Part shown: positions 34,003-44,300 of the stretch, piece after piece
How the letters are laid out: each line of letters begins with the position of its first letter
Numbering within the stretch: the first letter of the stretch is position 1
DNA from: Exobasidium rhododendri
Lineage: Eukaryota; Basidiomycota; Exobasidiomycetes; Exobasidiales; Exobasidiaceae
DNA: 64,000 nucleotides
Assembly (NCBI GenBank): GCA_026210745.1
Contig: CP110631.1
Span: forward strand, 3,348,001-3,412,000
Direction of reading: 5' to 3'
Notes under the pieces: model-generated
What the model was told of the DNA's origin: nothing
The model's database searches: none
The model's input: the letters and a program-made list of their open reading frames with translations, nothing else
Translations under genes and position numbers: made by a program

Positions 34003-35967
34003 ATGGCCAACTTTGCTCAATTTGACAACATCTTTCGAGGTCTCGAAACTTCCTTTGGAAGGTTGAGACTTCAGGAGGGCGGCTTGGGCTATAAAATAAC
34101 TTTTGAAGATTCTACTACTTCGAATGGCAGCGGCACGTTCACTATGGAGGCAGAGAAGATGAAGTCCTTTCAATGGATGAAGTGAGTGCCAGCAAGAGCA
34201 AAATCCATGAGAGGTCTGCTGGCATCTCTTTTTATTGACACCTCTATCCTTTTTCGTTCCCGTCTCTCCTTCCTTTCTCGGCCTTCGCAGAGTGGCGCGA
34301 GGTTATCAGCTACGAATAGGACTGACAAATCACGAGAAGAAGCGTGCAACGTTTGATGGGTTTCATAGAGATGACCTCGATCGGCTATCTGCTGCTATTG
34401 CTGAATACTACCAAAAGCGACTAGATCAGGTAGAGATATCGACGAGAGGTTGGAATTGGGGATCGGCAAAGATTGAAGAGAATGAAGTGAAGTTCCTGAT
34501 TCGAGAGAAACTAGCTTTCGAGATCCCAGTGGAGCAGATTGCCAATAGTAACGTCGCTGGAAAGACGGAGGTCAGTATGGAGTTCATAAATGCCGAACAG
34601 CAACACCCTGTAGCAAACACTGGCACGACCACAAACGGAGCGTCGAAAAGTAAGAAAAGCCGCGGCGATCAGCTGGTAGAGATGAGGTTCCATATCCCTG
34701 GCAATGTGGAAAAGGGATCTGATGACGAGAATGATGACAATGAGGAAGGAGAAGACGACCAAGTAGAGCAAGAAACAGCCGCCAGTGCATTTCATGAAGC
34801 TATCAAGGCGAAAGCGGACATTGGACAAGCGGCAGGAGATGGCATCATCATGTTCAAAGAAGTCTTGGTACTTACCCCGAGGGGACGGTACGATATTGAC
34901 ATGTTTCCCGGCTTCTTGCGACTACGGGGAAAGACGTACGACTACAAAGTACTCTACTCCAGCATCACTCGACTGTTTCTACTTCCCAAACCAGACGACA
35001 TCCACGTTCAGTTCGTCGTTGGACTCGATCCACCCATTCGTCAAGGGCAGACGAGGTATCCATACCTGGTACTTCAATTTGTTCGAGACGAAGAGATGGA
35101 CGCAGAGCTAAACATTGACGATGAAACTTTGCAGGAAAAGTATGAAGGAAAGCTGAAGAAGCGATACGAGGACACCACGTTCCGGATCGTCAGTTCACTT
35201 TTCCGAGTCTTGTCTGGTCAAAAGTTGATTGCACCGGGCAATGATTCTTTTGAAAGCGTTGCAAATAACGGCAATAATTGTCTTAAATGCAATATTAAGG
35301 CTACCGAAGGATTGCTCTACCCCTTAGACAAGCAACTGATTTGGGTCAGCAAGCAACCGATCCACATCAAGTACGATGAGATCCACCAAGTCATATTTGC
35401 AAGAGTAGGAGGAGCAGTCTCGAGTAGCAAGACATTTGATCTCAAGGTCATCCAACGCAGCGGACCACAGCACGTATTCCAAAGTCTGAACCGAGAGGAA
35501 CACTCTGCACTCAGTAAGCACTTTACTGCTCGGAAGGTGCGCGTCAAGAATGAAATGGACGAAGTAGAAGCGCTCAAAGCGGCTCTCAGTGATGAAGACG
35601 AAGACGAAGATGAAGAGATGGACGACGACGACGACGAGGAAGACTCTTCACGAGCAAAAGTAACAAAAGCCAGCGGTAGTAGCAATAGAAAGGAGGCAGC
35701 ACCGAATGCGATGGACGAAGATGAAGATTCAGAAGGTAAGTCACTCTATACACATGCAGAATGGGAAAAGATGGTCGTGCTTTTGATTCACTCATGCTTC
35801 CTCTACACTGTGCCTGCCCACTTGCAGAAGACGAAGACTTCGAAGCGAGTTCTTCTGATGATGGCAGCCCTTCCGAAGCTTCCAGTGACGAAGGTGACTC
35901 AGGAGCTGGCAGCGATGAAGATGCTTCTGGACCGCCAAAGAAGAAGAAAAAGAAAGCGAAGGATTGA
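34003..35967 (+). CDS. POB3: FACT complex subunit Pob3 (SSRP1 family)
   Basis: Histone chaperone subunit that works with Spt16 in nucleosome reorganisation during transcription and replication; nuclear. Exons 34003-34181, 34291-35735, 35828-35967; 588 codons including the stop. The N-terminal dimerisation domain starts FDNIFRGLETSFGRLRL. The SSRP1 core follows (VARGYQLRIGLTNHEKKRAT), then the double PH-like middle domain (RGRYDIDMFPGFLRLRGKTY, later EGLLYPLDKQLIWVSKQPIH). The tail is a long acidic stretch (Asp/Glu runs from about residue 495) and a basic end (GPPKKKKKKAKD). There is no HMG box, as in yeast Pob3 and unlike animal SSRP1. The end of the second exon's open frame beyond 35735 is intron, not protein. 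Confidence 0.97.
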
Positions 35968-36103
35968 AAGAAGACAGTGTCTATGTGTGTTCCTGCCCCC
36001 CATTTCCGGTCTTTCAATTGTAAACATTTTACGGGGCGCCATGCTATAAATCCTTTACTTTTGAGTATTCGACTTCGATGCAGCGTCCGTCGTATGTCTC
36101 TCT

Positions 36104-36748
36104 CTAGATACCGAGTGCTTCCTTTGCAAAGAGCTGAAAGGCTCGAGCTCGATGGCTTCTTGCCTCCTTACCCGGCGACCAGCCATGCTTTTCCTCGCTC
36201 GTCATCTCTCCGAATGTCCTTGTCTCGCCGTCGGGCTGGAAGCATGCATCGTATCCGAATCCACTATTCCCTCTCGGTGGGTGAACGATGGTCCCTTCCA
36301 CTTCACCTCTATACTCCGTAGTCGTTCCATCCGGTCTCGACAGACTCAGCACGGCCACAAATCGACCTTTTCGATCTTCTGGTTTGGTAGCGCCTTTCTC
36401 GACTAATTTTTGATGCACTTCCTCCATTGCCTTTGTAAAATCTTTGGAGGGTCCTGCCCATCTTGCTGAATATATGCCAGGAGCACCATCTAACGCATCC
36501 ACTGCAAGACCTGAATCGTCTGAAAGCGCAATCAGGCCCGTTGCTTCACTGGCAGCTTTTGACTTTATTTGAGCATTCGCTTCAAATGTAGTCCCGTCCT
36601 CTACAGGTTCGTCTAAGTTCTTGTCTGAAGCGGACACAACTTCAAACCCGAGAGGCTGAAGTAGCTCTTTGAACTCGGCAACCTTTCCTTTGTTATGTGT
36701 AGCGATAAGGAGAGGCGAATCTTTGGCAACGCTGAGTAGTTGGGGCAT
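36104..36748 (-). CDS. RdgB/HAM1-type non-canonical purine NTP pyrophosphatase, bacterial-like
   Basis: Hydrolyses ITP, dITP and XTP to monophosphates, keeping deaminated purines out of nucleic acids. 214 residues, no intron. Motifs: [14 protein letters not shown] (substrate loop), [13 protein letters not shown] with the catalytic acidic residues, [26 protein letters not shown] and SHRARAF. The body matches bacterial RdgB rather than the usual eukaryotic ITPase, which has a TGNKNK start and LVEDTAL in place of LSDDSGL. The insert [10 protein letters not shown] between EMTSEE and SHRARAF is, to my knowledge, typical of alphaproteobacterial RdgB. The ATG at 36748 is chosen because the residues it adds fit the family; the frame is open to 36997 but that part is poor and runs into the next gene's 5' end. 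It converges on POB3. Confidence 0.92.
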   Translation of the reverse strand: MPQLLSVAKDSPLLIATHNKGKVAEFKELLQPLGFEVVSASDKNLDEPVEDGTTFEANAQIKSKAASEATGLIALSDDSGLAVDALDGAPGIYSARWAGPSKDFTKAMEEVHQKLVEKGATKPEDRKGRFVAVLSLSRPDGTTTEYRGEVEGTIVHPPRGNSGFGYDACFQPDGETRTFGEMTSEEKHGWSPGKEARSHRARAFQLFAKEALGI

Positions 36749-36987
36749 GGTGACCTTGCAATCACTACTTGAAGATATGATGTGTGTGTTAGCTGGGTAA
36801 TGTCGAAGTACCTGGCCTCTGGGGAATACGAGGTTTCGAGATGTCAAAGCCAAGAATCTCTCAATCTTCCAGCCTCGGAAACGTGACGCGTATTTTTTGA
36901 AATTTGCTCGAGAGTCGTAACCTTGTCCTCTCTTCGTGGTCGGTGTATATGATTGACCACCTCCCGAATATATACGAAGAGCCAAAC
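36749..36987. promoter_or_regulatory. Bidirectional promoter, RdgB-like / L1-domain gene
   Basis: Only 239 nt separate the two divergent start codons, so the promoters must overlap. A palindromic ACGCGT occurs at 36886-36891; one copy alone is weak evidence. Confidence 0.5.
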
Positions 36988-38290
36988 ATGCCTGCAAAAA
37001 GGAACAGCAAAGGCGCAGAGAAAGTTGCCTCTCCGGTCAAGTCGACGTCGAAAGATGCAAAGATCGACGGAAGAGTGTCGACTAGTCAGGTTGGGAAGGC
37101 ACTTTCAGCTCTCGCTCAATATCGCGAAAAGGCATCTCAGTCAAAGGCCGGAAATGATTTGCCTTTGGAAGGGAGAGATGATCTAGTAGGAGACGGAAGC
37201 AGGGTCGATCGCAATGATGTGGTTTGGATGCAGATCACAGTCAAGCGACTCAATGCTAATGCACCGATCAAAGCTATTCGTTTGTGAGTGAATGAAGCTC
37301 TCTTCCTTTTCGAGCATACAGAGCTGCCCAAATAAAACAATCCGGATTTACTCACTCAATCATCTCCACTCTTCCAGTCCTCTACCACATGCAATTTGGC
37401 CCAAGAGCTCTTCGGTGTGCCTTTTGACTGCAGACCCACAACGTCACTACAAAGATCTGATGGTAGAAGAGAAGCTGGTCCAGGTCAAGCGTGTTGTGGG
37501 GGTGACCAAGCTAAAGGGAAAATTTGCGCCTTACGAAGCAAGAAGGCAACTCATGAACGAGCATGATGTATTCCTTGCCGACGATAGAATTATTCCTATG
37601 CTTCCAAAGCTACTGGGAAAGAAGTGGATGCAAGATAGAAAGTGAGTCGATCGAAGAGATTTTCGGTGGGCGTTGGAATGCTTGCGACAAGTGTGCTTAC
37701 TTTGATATCCCTTTTAAGATCTCCCATTGCGGTCAAGCTGACCAGAACGAAGAATGATCACTTGAAGAAGGAATTCAGTTCTGCTCTGGCTTCCACTTAC
37801 TTTTCACGAAACAAAGGAACTTGCTCGTGAGTACTGGGATGCATGCAGTCGCTCACTTTAAAGTCTAACATCTACCCTCCTTCTGCCCTGTGACAGTTCT
37901 ATTCGTCTAGGAACACTGTCTCATCTCGATGTGTCGGAACTAAAGGAGAACATGGAAGCAGTGCTGCCAACAATAGTAGCCAAGCACGTCAAGGGAGGTT
38001 GGGAGAACGTGCAGAGCGTCGACATCAAGACGGGAAATAGTGCTGCCCTGCCAGTTTGGAATAGCAAGCTGGAGGATCGATGGATCGGTATGCCAGAAGC
38101 AGCTGAAGCAACTGAAATAGATGACGCAGAAGAAGAGAGTATTTCTGAAGAGGCCAAGAAGAGCCAAAAGAAAGCCACCCCGATACAAAAGATAAAGGCA
38201 GTAGAGACGGAAAAGAAGACTCGATCTTCCATCTCTCAGGAGAAGGTTGCTGCCAATGCGGGCGGAAAGGCAAAGAAGACCAAAGTCTAG
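36988..38290 (+). CDS. Ribosomal L1-domain protein of ribosome biogenesis (Utp30/Cic1-like)
   Basis: Nucleolar L1p/L10e-domain protein, of the Utp30/Cic1/RSL1D1 type. Exons 36988-37283, 37378-37641, 37719-37826, 37897-38290; 354 codons including the stop. The N-terminal residues are basic; the L1 domain includes [20 protein letters not shown], then [19 protein letters not shown], the [20 protein letters not shown] block (shared with Utp30 and Cic1), and a C-terminal [20 protein letters not shown]. The tail is an acidic patch followed by Lys-rich sequence (KTRSS, KAKKTKV), a nucleolar-type signal. I cannot decide between Utp30 and Cic1 orthology. The ATG at 36988 begins MPAKRNSKG; a longer open frame upstream reads through promoter sequence. 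Confidence 0.9.
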
Positions 38291-38406
38291 ACACTCTTCG
38301 TGTTTTGCTCTTCCTTTTCGGATCCCCCATGTTGTACCTGTACTCGAATTTGTCACTATTTACCTGACCACCATATATCGTTCAAAGCTTGAAATGGCAA
38401 ATGGTA

Positions 38407-39095
38407 TCAATGCAGATAGAAGGAATATTGAACAGTCATGAAAAGAAGACTAGAAGCTGTTCAATGGAGATACAATCAGTGACGTGAGTGAAAGGTCGCT
38501 TTGTTGACTGACTACTGTGCTTCACTCACAAGCGACGATCAGCGGACTGACAATTCCCGGTGAATTGAAAGAAGCCGTCTTGAACACCACGACTTCAGAA
38601 ACAAAGTGAGCTAACGCCAGTGCAAATGAGAACATTGTTAAGTGGTAGACACTGCACACCGTGATTGCAAGACATAATCATGAGCACGATAAGAAAATCT
38701 CCGGACCTGTCTTCTGTCTGTACTACGACGACGTACCTCTTGTTGTGCATGTCGAAAGCACAAGTCAGACGGATCCCTGCACTGGCCAGATTCCAGATAC
38801 CAAAGAGTCTTGCTGACAAGGGCGTCACTGAGAAGAGAAGGGATGAGGAACGGATCTGGAGCTTTTCTACGTGTACCATCTTGGTCACGCACCTGATGCT
38901 CCTCCCTTAGTGTACACTTTGCGATTGAAGGAATGTTCCATGATACTCTGAGCAGCGCTGAATGTTGCAATCGTGCTTACAAGCAGAAGCCATTTGGGCA
39001 AAACAAAGTCTGGCAGCCCTAAATGTAAGTCAAGAGCCAGAGGTCAGTCGGACGTACACTCTTTTCCGCTAACCCTCTGCGTGCTCACAATTCAT
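38407..39095 (-). CDS. ERG28: Ergosterol biosynthetic protein Erg28
   Basis: ER membrane scaffold that holds the sterol C-4 demethylation enzymes together. Five small exons, none with a long open frame: 39095-39089 (7 nt), 39018-38893, 38827-38737, 38651-38530, 38456-38407; 132 codons including the stop. The spliced product begins MNWLPDFVLPKWLLLVSTIA, continues FNRKVYTKGGAS and VTPLSARLFGIWNLASAGIR (the family signature), then VYHLTMFSFALALAHFVSEV and ends SPLIVASSSLLFMTVQYSFY plus LH. Length and four hydrophobic segments match Erg28. All introns are GT-AG. The first coding exon holds only ATGAATT; its short size makes this start the least certain part, although the join gives the expected N-terminus. 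Converges on the L1-domain gene. Confidence 0.9.
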
Positions 39096-39412
39096 GGTCA
39101 GATAGTCTCGTTACAAGAGTATGTGCTCTGCGGAGAGGGGTCGGGGAGGACTGCTCACCATCATCGGCACTCTTGGCAACTAGCCTAGGCAGGCAGCCTG
39201 TTTGTTACACACGTGAAAATAAATATTCTTGCCCAGCTCCACTCTTCTAGGCGTCGAGGGACGACACTCGGCGTGGATACAATTCTTCTACCTTGTGGAA
39301 GTGCACTGTTATCTTCGCTTCCGCAAGTCGAGAGCCCATTCGTCGCATCAATTTTTGTTCCGGGAACCACACAGTCGCAGGCGAAAGTCCTTTCCCTCAC
39401 TCGTTGCAAAGG
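39096..39412. promoter_or_regulatory. Divergent intergenic region, ERG28 / CIA1
   Basis: 317 nt between the two divergent start codons. Presumed promoters; no other element recognised. Confidence 0.5.
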
Positions 39413-41100
39413 ATGAGCGAGGTCAAGATGACGGGCACGCCAACGGAAGAGCCTACAAGACCGCTGCGTCTAATATCAGAGCTAGAAGGCAAGTAGAGGC
39501 GTGGAGGCAGTATCAGCGAAAGGAGACAATGCTGACCGGCGGACGTACTGCCTTACAGGACATTCTGACCGTGCTTGGTCATTAGCATGGAATCCAACGA
39601 TGCCTATTCTAGCTTCATGCTCTTCAGATAAAGATGTTCGACTGTTCCACTATAATATCCCTCGATCTCCCAAAAGCAATGCTACAAGCATTCATGAGTC
39701 TGGTAGCACAGCCGAACATAGTCCCAAATTCTTCCTGAAAGAAGTCATTCCTACAGGACATCGTCGAACAGTGAGAGATGTAGCATGGTCGCCCTCCGGT
39801 AAGATACTAGCCACTGCGTCGTTTGATTCGACCGTCGGTATTTGGGAGAGGGTAGCCGATGTCATGATGGCTGTCAAGACTTCAGAAGGGAAAGTGTCTT
39901 TCGATGAGGAAGAAGGAGATGGAGCGAATAGTGGAGCAGGAGGAGAGGGAGCGGAGTGGGACTGTATCGGTACATTAGAAGGACACGACAGCGAGTGCAA
40001 AGCTGTGTCGTTTAGTCACACCGGTACCGTTCTTGCTAGTTGCAGCAGAGACAAAAGCGTGTGGGTTTGGGAAGGTGAGTTTTGAACGATCTTGGGGTAG
40101 CACCTTAATTGTTGAAAGAGTTGCAGATCCGCTCAAACCCCTCTACTTCCACCTCTTCATATACAAAGTTCAAGCTGAAGCGGAATTTGACTGCCTCAGC
40201 GTGTTGATGGAACATAGCCAAGACGTGAAGACGGTCGCCTGGCATCCCAAGGAAGAATTGCTAGCTTCAGCGTCATACGATGATACGATCAAGCTATACA
40301 TTGACGATCCTTCCGAAGAATGGGTAAACTACGCTACCTTGACAGGACACACTTCTACTATCTGGTCCATCTCGTTTTCGCCTTGTGGAAATTACCTGGC
40401 ATCAGGATCAGAAGATATGACTGTTCGAATTTGGCGTAGACTGACACCGAATCAAGCAGAAGCAAGAGGATTGAAAGTTCTAGGAAAGATCGATGGAGTC
40501 CGGAAAGGGGATAGATGGATTTGTGTGAGAATCTTGAAAGGGTGGCATAACCGCAGTATCTACTCTGTTAGTTGGGGTGCTGATGTCGAACAAGATCAGG
40601 CCGACGATGACACGGCCGATGGTGACGAGTCTTCTGCCAAAATGTCTCTTGGCAAGCTTGCCACGGCGAGCGCTGATGGATCGATTTGCATTTTTCAAGT
40701 GACAAGCAATGAGAAGAGGAAGACTAAGAAGAAGACTCGAGCTGTGGTCACGCGAGGAGGACAAGAAGAAGCGGACGACGATGGGACAACGACAAACGTG
40801 TCGTCCTCAGAAGGGGATGAAGTGGAAGAAGAGAATCTCACACCAGACATCACCTTGATTGCGAAACAATACGAAGCGCATGGAGACGCAGACATCAATT
40901 GTGTTTCTTGGGCACCTACCAGGCTGCAAAAGTCTCCTGAACAGAGCTATGAAGAATCCTTGCGATTCAAAGAGATCGACGATGACGAGGCGCAAGAATT
41001 GGAGAGGGAACTGCGAGGGGAGAAGGAGAATGGGTTCTTTCTAGGAAGTCTACTGGCAAGTGCTGCCGATGACGGCACAGTCAAAGTGTGGACTGTGTAA
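39413..41100 (+). CDS. CIA1: Cytosolic iron-sulfur assembly WD40 protein
   Basis: Seven-bladed WD40 protein of the CIA targeting complex (CIAO1), which hands Fe-S clusters to cytosolic and nuclear apoproteins. Exons 39413-39488, 39559-40074, 40169-41100; 508 codons including the stop. The first intron has a GC donor (GCAAGT) and an ordinary CAG acceptor; using it joins LISELEG to HSDRAWSLAWNP, the conserved first blade. Later blades include GHRRTVRDVAWSPSGKILAT, GHDSECKAVSFSHTGTVLAS, HSQDVKTVAWHPKEELLASA and GHTSTIWSISFSPCGNYLAS, and the last repeat ends DDGTVKVWTV. Acidic insertions lengthen blades 2 and 6, making it longer than the ~330-residue yeast protein. Confidence 0.95.
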
Positions 41101-41304
41101 TCTACTTCCGGGCCTTGAATTCACCCCTTGTTGCACACATGTCTAGAGATTAAGCTTCACAGACGGTTTGGGTCGAGTTGTATGAATTGAGATTGGGTAT
41201 GTACGTTGTGATGTTCGAAATATGATGAAAAGAGGTGTGAGAACGGGTATATACAAAGATACTCTCAAGGACTTCGTGGGGGAGAGGCCGGATGGGACGG
41301 AGTG

Positions 41305-44300
41305 TCAGAGAGTGCTCGTGGTCGTGGTAGTGATCGCGCTGGGATTTCGAATGGCAGCACTTGCAGTAGTACTTGTCCAAGTCGAGTGAGGCTGCCAGAG
41401 ATTCAACGGAAAGCCACTGGAAGGATCCGGGTACGTGGTCAGGTAATCCCACATCCGATCAATAGCCTCTGGATCGGATGAAACAACTCCGCTCAAGGGC
41501 GGCGGTGCTATGGCGTCAGGATGAGAAACAGAGCTTCCCCAAATTTCATCTCCTACTGAATAGTGTTGTTGCTGATGTTGTTGATGTGGATGTTGATATG
41601 GTTGCTGTTGTAGCAGGTATGATGGCGCTACGTCCTTTGCATGGTGCAAAAGAGAGAAAGCGCTATCGGAAGAGATGATCGCCTTTGAGTCAGTGTCGTC
41701 CACAATCAGAGTGATCTGATCCACTGCTTGTCTCGAGGTTGGCTTCTGTGAAGTGACTTTTGGAGAAGCTGTTGCTTCGGCGACCTCACCTACGATGTGG
41801 TCTTTTGCTGCCGCTGATGCTGCCTGTACATTGCTCCTGGCATCAGGCGACAACGATAGAGATTCGCGCGATGAATGCTTCTCCTTGTCGATCACGTCGG
41901 ATTCCCAAAGTGTGATGATACCCTGCAAGTAGACGCCGTACGATGTAGCGACACTGTTTCGGTGTTTTGGTGTGCTTCCAGCTTCCATCAGCGCTTTCGC
42001 CAATTGTTTGCAAGAGGACAGCGTGGTCTGTTGGCTTGGTCGTTGCCTTTCCGAAGCGACGTCGATGGCCGCTTTCTGATGGGACGTCGTCAGTCTTAGG
42101 GCGGCCAATGCTCCATAGATGCACATGACAGCTGTTTGATTGGGCGCCGCAGACAAGTCATTGTATTCCGATTGACTCAACAGGAGCTCGATCATGTCAA
42201 TCGAAGTCTGCCAAGCGTCCAGGGAGACCTTTTCGTTCTGCAGATCGATCTCTTCCAGGTGATTCTTCAGCTGGTCTTGATACCCAGCTCCTCCCCCTGA
42301 TTTGCTCTCGGAGAAGGCGATTTGACCACTTCGTAATCTTTCCAGCGACTGAAGCACACGACTGCAAAGATTCAGTCTAGCATAGTAGTATCTTCTCTTC
42401 GCTCCGCTTTGCCAACGATCCAAGGAATCCGCCACGGCCTGCGTTTGGCCACCGTCTGGTCGATCTTCCAACGGGCCCGCGCACCAGACGTCTCTCCAGC
42501 GTTCCAAAGCAGAGAGTCCCTTCGACAGACAATAGAGCAAAGACTGCGCCTCTTCTTTCCATTGGAATGGGTTTCTCGATTCCGTCAATTGAGATGATCC
42601 CTGATGGTTCTGATCAACGATGTCCTTCAGCGCTTGACTGTACTCGGCCACCAGTCTCGTCAACTTCATCGAACCGACCAGTCGCGTATCTTCAGGCAAT
42701 GCAAAGTCTTCTCGATGCCACATGTTCGCATGCAAGATCATCTCATCTTCCAGAATCGTCGAAGGTCTCCCAGTCTGGAAGCTCAAGGAGCGATCAAACA
42801 GGAATAGGTTGATCCACAGCCGAACACGATTCCTCACTCTTCTTCGGACTTGCTCATTCTCTCGCACACTCTCGCTCGGCTGTGTCGCTCGATTGACGCC
42901 TACCTCGGTGGCAATCCGAATGGAGAATCCTAGGTATTGCCAAGATCGGTCGTCGGCTAGTCGATTCGTAGGCTTGTGATAGAGCGACAAGATAAGAAAG
43001 GCTTGGGATAGTTCGACACTCTTGTAGCCTCCCAACAACACTTCGGGTAGAAGTGTCTGTCGCCAGTATCTTTCCAGCGAGACGGCAAGTTCTGCGTCCC
43101 TTCCAGAATCGCTCAATCGAGCTGCGAGTGCTGCAATGACTGTGGTAAGAAGAGCACTGCGATTTCGAACATAGTTGACACTGTGTAGGAAGGGATCCAG
43201 AAGATTAAGCAGCGGATTGATGCGAGCAAAGAAGATGTCGAATAGCTTTTCGATTTCACGAACTTCCACCAGGCCCTCGTGTATGGGATCTAGGTCCGTC
43301 GCATTGTCCATTTTGCTGTGGAAGATGCTGAGAGAAAAAAAGTCTTGATGGGAGGCGCCTACTGTCTCACTCTCTTCGCTTTCGGCGTCCGTTTCACTTT
43401 CCACGTCTCCTTTGCTTCGCTCACCCTGCCGTCGATGTCTGCGTCGCAGTGTCTGCCAGCGATGTGGTCTTGCTGCTGGTTCACCGACATCCTTTGGCAC
43501 TTGCGCTACTTCCGGCAACGCTTCTGCCTTGACGTCGTCACTTGATAATTCTGCCATTTCTGACCTTCTGCGTTCTGCTGATTCAGCCTTAGCCTTGACG
43601 CTCGTAGAGGACTTTGAGCTAGCTCCATCGTGGTCCTTTCCTGCTTGTCTACCCGAGTCTTCACTCAGACTGGTCCTTGGCCCACTCGAGCCGGCAGAGA
43701 AGCTCTTCCTTGTCCTTGCTCTGCCATCTCGATACTCCCAAGCATCATGATCTAGTGTAGAGGGTGTTATCAGGTTGCCATGATTGGTGGCGTTGAACGT
43801 CGTTTCGTTCAGGTAGACTCCCACTCCTAGCACTTCGGCTCTTCTCTCAGACTCGGTGACAGAAGCTCGTCCAACGTCCACCGTGCCTTCTCCTACCTGT
43901 GACCGAGGAGGAGAAAACGTAGAGGGAGTCCGATTGACTGTCTCTACCGTCGTGTAGCTTCGCGATCGTCCAATGGCGCCCAAGGAAGGAAAGTTGGAAC
44001 CGCTTTTGTACGTACTGGTAGTCGAAAATGGCGGAGGAAGGGGCCTACTGAGAGGTCCAAAGGGTGGTGCCATGCTCGAAGATCTAGAAGCAGAACTGCT
44101 ACCAGAGCGGATAATGTCGGGCAGAGGTGAGTGAGAGTGAATCGACTTCAGGGATTGGTATTGTAGATAGGGCGAGTTCGATGTCCTAGATGTCAAGTGC
44201 GGCAATCTTTCAGAATCAAACCACCGTCGAGGCGGGGCAAGTTTGGGTATGGGAGGTGGGATCAATCCCATCGTGGCTGCTCCCATCCTCTTGGTGCTGC

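Noticed and set aside
36749-36997. N-terminal extension of the RdgB-like protein
   Set aside because: The 83 extra codons lack family similarity and overlap the start of the divergent L1-domain gene; the ATG at 36748 fits.
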